The translations under genes and the position numbers were made by a program. The notes under the pieces are model-generated. The model ran no database searches, had not been told where the DNA came from, and saw nothing but the letters and a program-made list of their open reading frames with translations. Of a stretch of 64,000 nucleotides of DNA, positions 61,767-64,000 are shown in pieces; the first letter of the stretch is position 1; every line of letters starts with the position of its first letter. The stretch lies in assembly GCF_024438035.1 (NCBI RefSeq), contig NZ_JANFQF010000001.1, positions 1 to 64,000 on the forward strand, given 5' to 3'. Source of the stretch: Rhodococcus tibetensis. Lineage in GTDB: Bacteria > Actinomycetota > Actinomycetes > Mycobacteriales > Mycobacteriaceae.

Positions 61767-62680
61767 GTGTCGGCCGGGGCGTCGGCGCCGGCGGCTCCCC
61801 GTGATCCCGCGATCGACTGCGCGAGGGCGCGGAACAAGTGAGTCAGCTCGGGGCGGGTTGCCGTGCCGCTACGGACCACCCCACATACGGGGATGCGCAG
61901 GAGGTCGTGCGACTCACGCATGAAACTGAGCCCGCGCCGCGGGGTCGCGTCGGCGGTGTCGGCGTACAACACGGTCCACGATCGGGGAGTGGTGAGGACG
62001 TCGAGGGTGGCCGTATGGTCGCTGGGAATGGACGGTCCGAGCTTGACACGCTGCCCGACCTGCCGGAAGGCGTCCTCGACCACCGTGTGGATCAGCACCT
62101 GACTGCTACGCGGCGGCAGTAGTAGCGGGTAGGGCGCCAGTTCGCTGAGGTCGACGGTGGAGAATTCGGCCAGCGGATGTTGAGTGGACGTGACGATCAC
62201 CAAATCCTCGAGGCCGAACTCGACTGTTTCGAGGCCCGGTCGATCGACGCCGCCGCGGATCAAGGCCAGGTCTGCATCACCTGACGCCACCGCGGTCATG
62301 CGGTCGGCGAAGTCCTTGATGACGAATTCGATATCGAGCTGTGGGAACTCCTCGCGGACAAGGGAAATCGCCTCGAGGCTTTGGGTTGCGAAACTCATGC
62401 TGGCGCTGATTCGCAGCCGATTGCGGGGGTCGAGGCCCACCGACAGTGCGCGCGCCTCCAGGCTCATCATTTCTGCCGCGATCGGCATGAGGCGTTCGCC
62501 GGCCGCGGTCAGTCGCGTCGCGCGGGTGGACCGTTCGAGCAGGGCCGTGCCCAGTTCGTGCTCGAGCTTGGCTATCTGGTGGCTGATCGCCGACTGCGAG
62601 ATGAAACAGCGCCCCGCTGCGCGGGAGAAACTTCCTTCTTCACCGACCGCCAGGAAGTAGCGCAATTGCCGGAACTCCAT
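61763..62680 (-). CDS. LysR-family transcriptional regulator
   Basis: A 305-residue regulator with the winged helix at the N-terminus (MEFRQLRYFLAVGEEGSFSR then CFISQSAISHQIAKLEHELG) and a two-lobed effector domain. It overlaps the end of the hydrolase gene by four bases and is divergent from the NADH dehydrogenase gene with a 150-bp gap. LysR proteins often control the divergent neighbour, here ndh, but no T-N11-A site was identified with confidence. Confidence 0.92.
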   Translation of the reverse strand: MEFRQLRYFLAVGEEGSFSRAAGRCFISQSAISHQIAKLEHELGTALLERSTRATRLTAAGERLMPIAAEMMSLEARALSVGLDPRNRLRISASMSFATQSLEAISLVREEFPQLDIEFVIKDFADRMTAVASGDADLALIRGGVDRPGLETVEFGLEDLVIVTSTQHPLAEFSTVDLSELAPYPLLLPPRSSQVLIHTVVEDAFRQVGQRVKLGPSIPSDHTATLDVLTTPRSWTVLYADTADATPRRGLSFMRESHDLLRIPVCGVVRSGTATRPELTHLFRALAQSIAGSRGAAGADAPADT

Positions 62681-62830
62681 GACCCCAGGCTACAGCGCCG
62701 ACGAGCATTTATGAGCGATCGAGATAACACAATTTCGATTTCCCCAGGTTACTGGCAATCGGCCTCATCAAATCCATAAGGTGGGCTCATACGCAACGCT
62801 AAGCAGAGAACGCTGGCAGAGGAGGTTTTC

Positions 62831-64000
62831 GGTGGATCGCACACAGGTCGTCATCGTGGGATCGGGATTCGGTGCCCTCGCGGCGGCGAAGAAGCTCGGT
62901 AAGGCCGGCACGCCGTTCGTGCTGATTTCCGAGACCACCGAGCATCTGTTCCAGCCACTGCTGTACCAGGTGGCCACGGGAGTGCTCTCGCCCGGCGAGA
63001 TTGCGCCGTCCATCCGCGCCATCCTCTCCAAGTATCCCAGCGGTGACGTCCGGCTCGGCCGTGTCGTCGACGTCGACCCGGACAAACGCGAGGTGGTCTA
63101 CGAGGCCGGCGGGATCCGCAACACGCTCGGCTACGACAGCTTGATCGCCGCGACGGGTGCTCGTCAGGCGTACTTCGGCCACGACGAGTTCGCCGAGGTC
63201 ACGTACGCGCTCAAGACCGTCGCCGACGCCGACCGGTTGCGCCGCCAGATCGTCCGCTGCTTCGAGGAGGCGCATACCACTGCCGATCCGGAACGTCGCA
63301 GGGACCTGCTGCACTTCATCGTGATCGGTGCGGGGCCCACCGGCGTCGAATTGGCAGGTCAGATCAAGGAATTGGCCGGCCGCTACTTCGAGAAGTCGCT
63401 GCGGGACATCACCGCCGAGGACGTCACCGTGACCCTGGTCGAGGGCGCGGAGGAGACGCTGCCGGTGTTCGGCGGCAAGCTCAGCAAGTACACGCAGGAC
63501 TCCCTCGAGCGTGCAGGGGTCGAGGTGGTGCTGGGCACGATGGTGACCGACATCGACGAGCACGGTGCCACTCTGTCTTCGCCCGGTAACGGGTTCGATA
63601 AGCGTCTGACGGCCGAGACGATCATCTGGTCGGCCGGCATTCAGGCCAACGACTTCGCGGCGGTGCTTGCGGAGCGGACCGGGTGTGAGACCGGTCGCGG
63701 CGGTCGACTGCTGGTCGACGAGGATCTCACCGTGGGCCGCTACGACGACATTTATGCCATCGGCGACATGGCCTCGCTGAACAATCTGCCCGCTCAGTCG
63801 CCGTTCGCGATGCAGGGTGGCCGTCACGTCGCGGCAATCATCAACGGAAAGCGTGCGGCAGGAACGCCCTTCACCTATCGGGACAAGGGCAGCATGGCGA
63901 TCATCAACCGGTTCCGCGCAATCACCCGCGTCGGCAAGATCGAGTTGACCGGTGTGCTCGCCTGGTTCCTGTGGCTCGCTGTACACCTCGTCTACCTGGT
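62831..64000 (+). CDS. ndh: Type II NADH dehydrogenase (NDH-2), cut by the window end
   Basis: The frame is open from a GTG at 62831 to the last base (390 codons) with no stop. GAGGAGG lies ten bases before the start. The FAD motif VIVGSGFGALAAAKKL is at the N-terminus, the NADH motif FIVIGAGPTGVELAG near residue 165, and YAIGDMASL near 310. The last visible residues (LTGVLAWFLWLAVHLVYLV) are the membrane-anchoring segment known from mycobacterial Ndh. The enzyme oxidises NADH and reduces menaquinone without proton pumping. About 60-70 residues are expected to lie beyond the window. Confidence 0.95.

Noticed and set aside
62799-63986. A 395-codon minus-strand frame opposite the NADH dehydrogenase
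   Set aside because: The plus strand encodes an unmistakable NDH-2 with FAD and NADH motifs, open to the window end.

Overview
The window reads as chromosomal DNA of a high-GC actinobacterium of the mycolate group, most likely Rhodococcus. The signs are a mycobacterial-type block (mutY, carbonic anhydrase, disA, radA, lpqE, carD, ispD, ispF, cysS, rlmB) in nearly the order known from Mycobacterium tuberculosis, a KstR/FadE34 cholesterol locus, ESX (type VII) substrate genes with EspG, DUF3558 lipoproteins, and many GTG starts with 4-bp ATGA/GTGA overlaps. The species cannot be fixed from the sequence alone; the catabolic content fits the R. jostii/R. opacus group (inference).

Layout. 1-2460: end of a secreted-type protein, then a decayed zone with a frameshifted, headless short-chain dehydrogenase joined to a headless kinase/LuxR fragment. 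2504-11132: an undescribed catabolic locus with two alpha/beta hydrolases, an old-yellow-enzyme reductase, a CoA ligase, a crotonase-type enzyme, a TetR regulator, a short-chain dehydrogenase and a quinone-oxidoreductase-like enzyme. Three copies of one operator (GTAAC-N3-GTTAT) tie the crotonase promoter, the tetR gene and the SDR together. 11133-13663: a poorly coding stretch and small hypothetical genes ending at a strong hairpin. 13734-29135: the conserved housekeeping block, into which an aspartate/asparagine catabolic operon (aspA-ansP-ansA with a GntR regulator and two identical operators) is inserted. 29195-32227: 5-oxoprolinase genes pxpABC, split by an opposite-strand ZIP-like transporter.

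32357-37540 is the most unusual region. A PPE/EspB-like ESX substrate and an EspG-type chaperone are followed by three tandem cassettes of about 1.1 kb. Each cassette carries a 137-residue protein with a C-terminal YxxxD motif, translationally coupled to a DUF3558 lipoprotein. The cassette ends are almost identical at DNA level while the cores differ. The last 34 bp of espG are copied as a non-coding scar in front of cassettes 2 and 3, which shows how the array grew.

37544-40309: a zinc ABC importer. 40447-44094: a LacI regulator and an OtsB-GH15 fusion enzyme. 44163-51924: kstR and a cholesterol side-chain operon (fadE34, then fadE28-fadE29-chsH2-chsH1-ltp2) with two KstR palindromes. 51875-56733: a flavin monooxygenase, a large LuxR-type regulator and a DrrAB-type exporter. 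56848-60532: a probable nucleobase operon (NCS2 permease, 2-oxoglutarate oxygenase, GntR regulator, MobA-like nucleotidyltransferase). 60819-64000: a hydrolase, a LysR regulator and the start of a type II NADH dehydrogenase cut by the window end.
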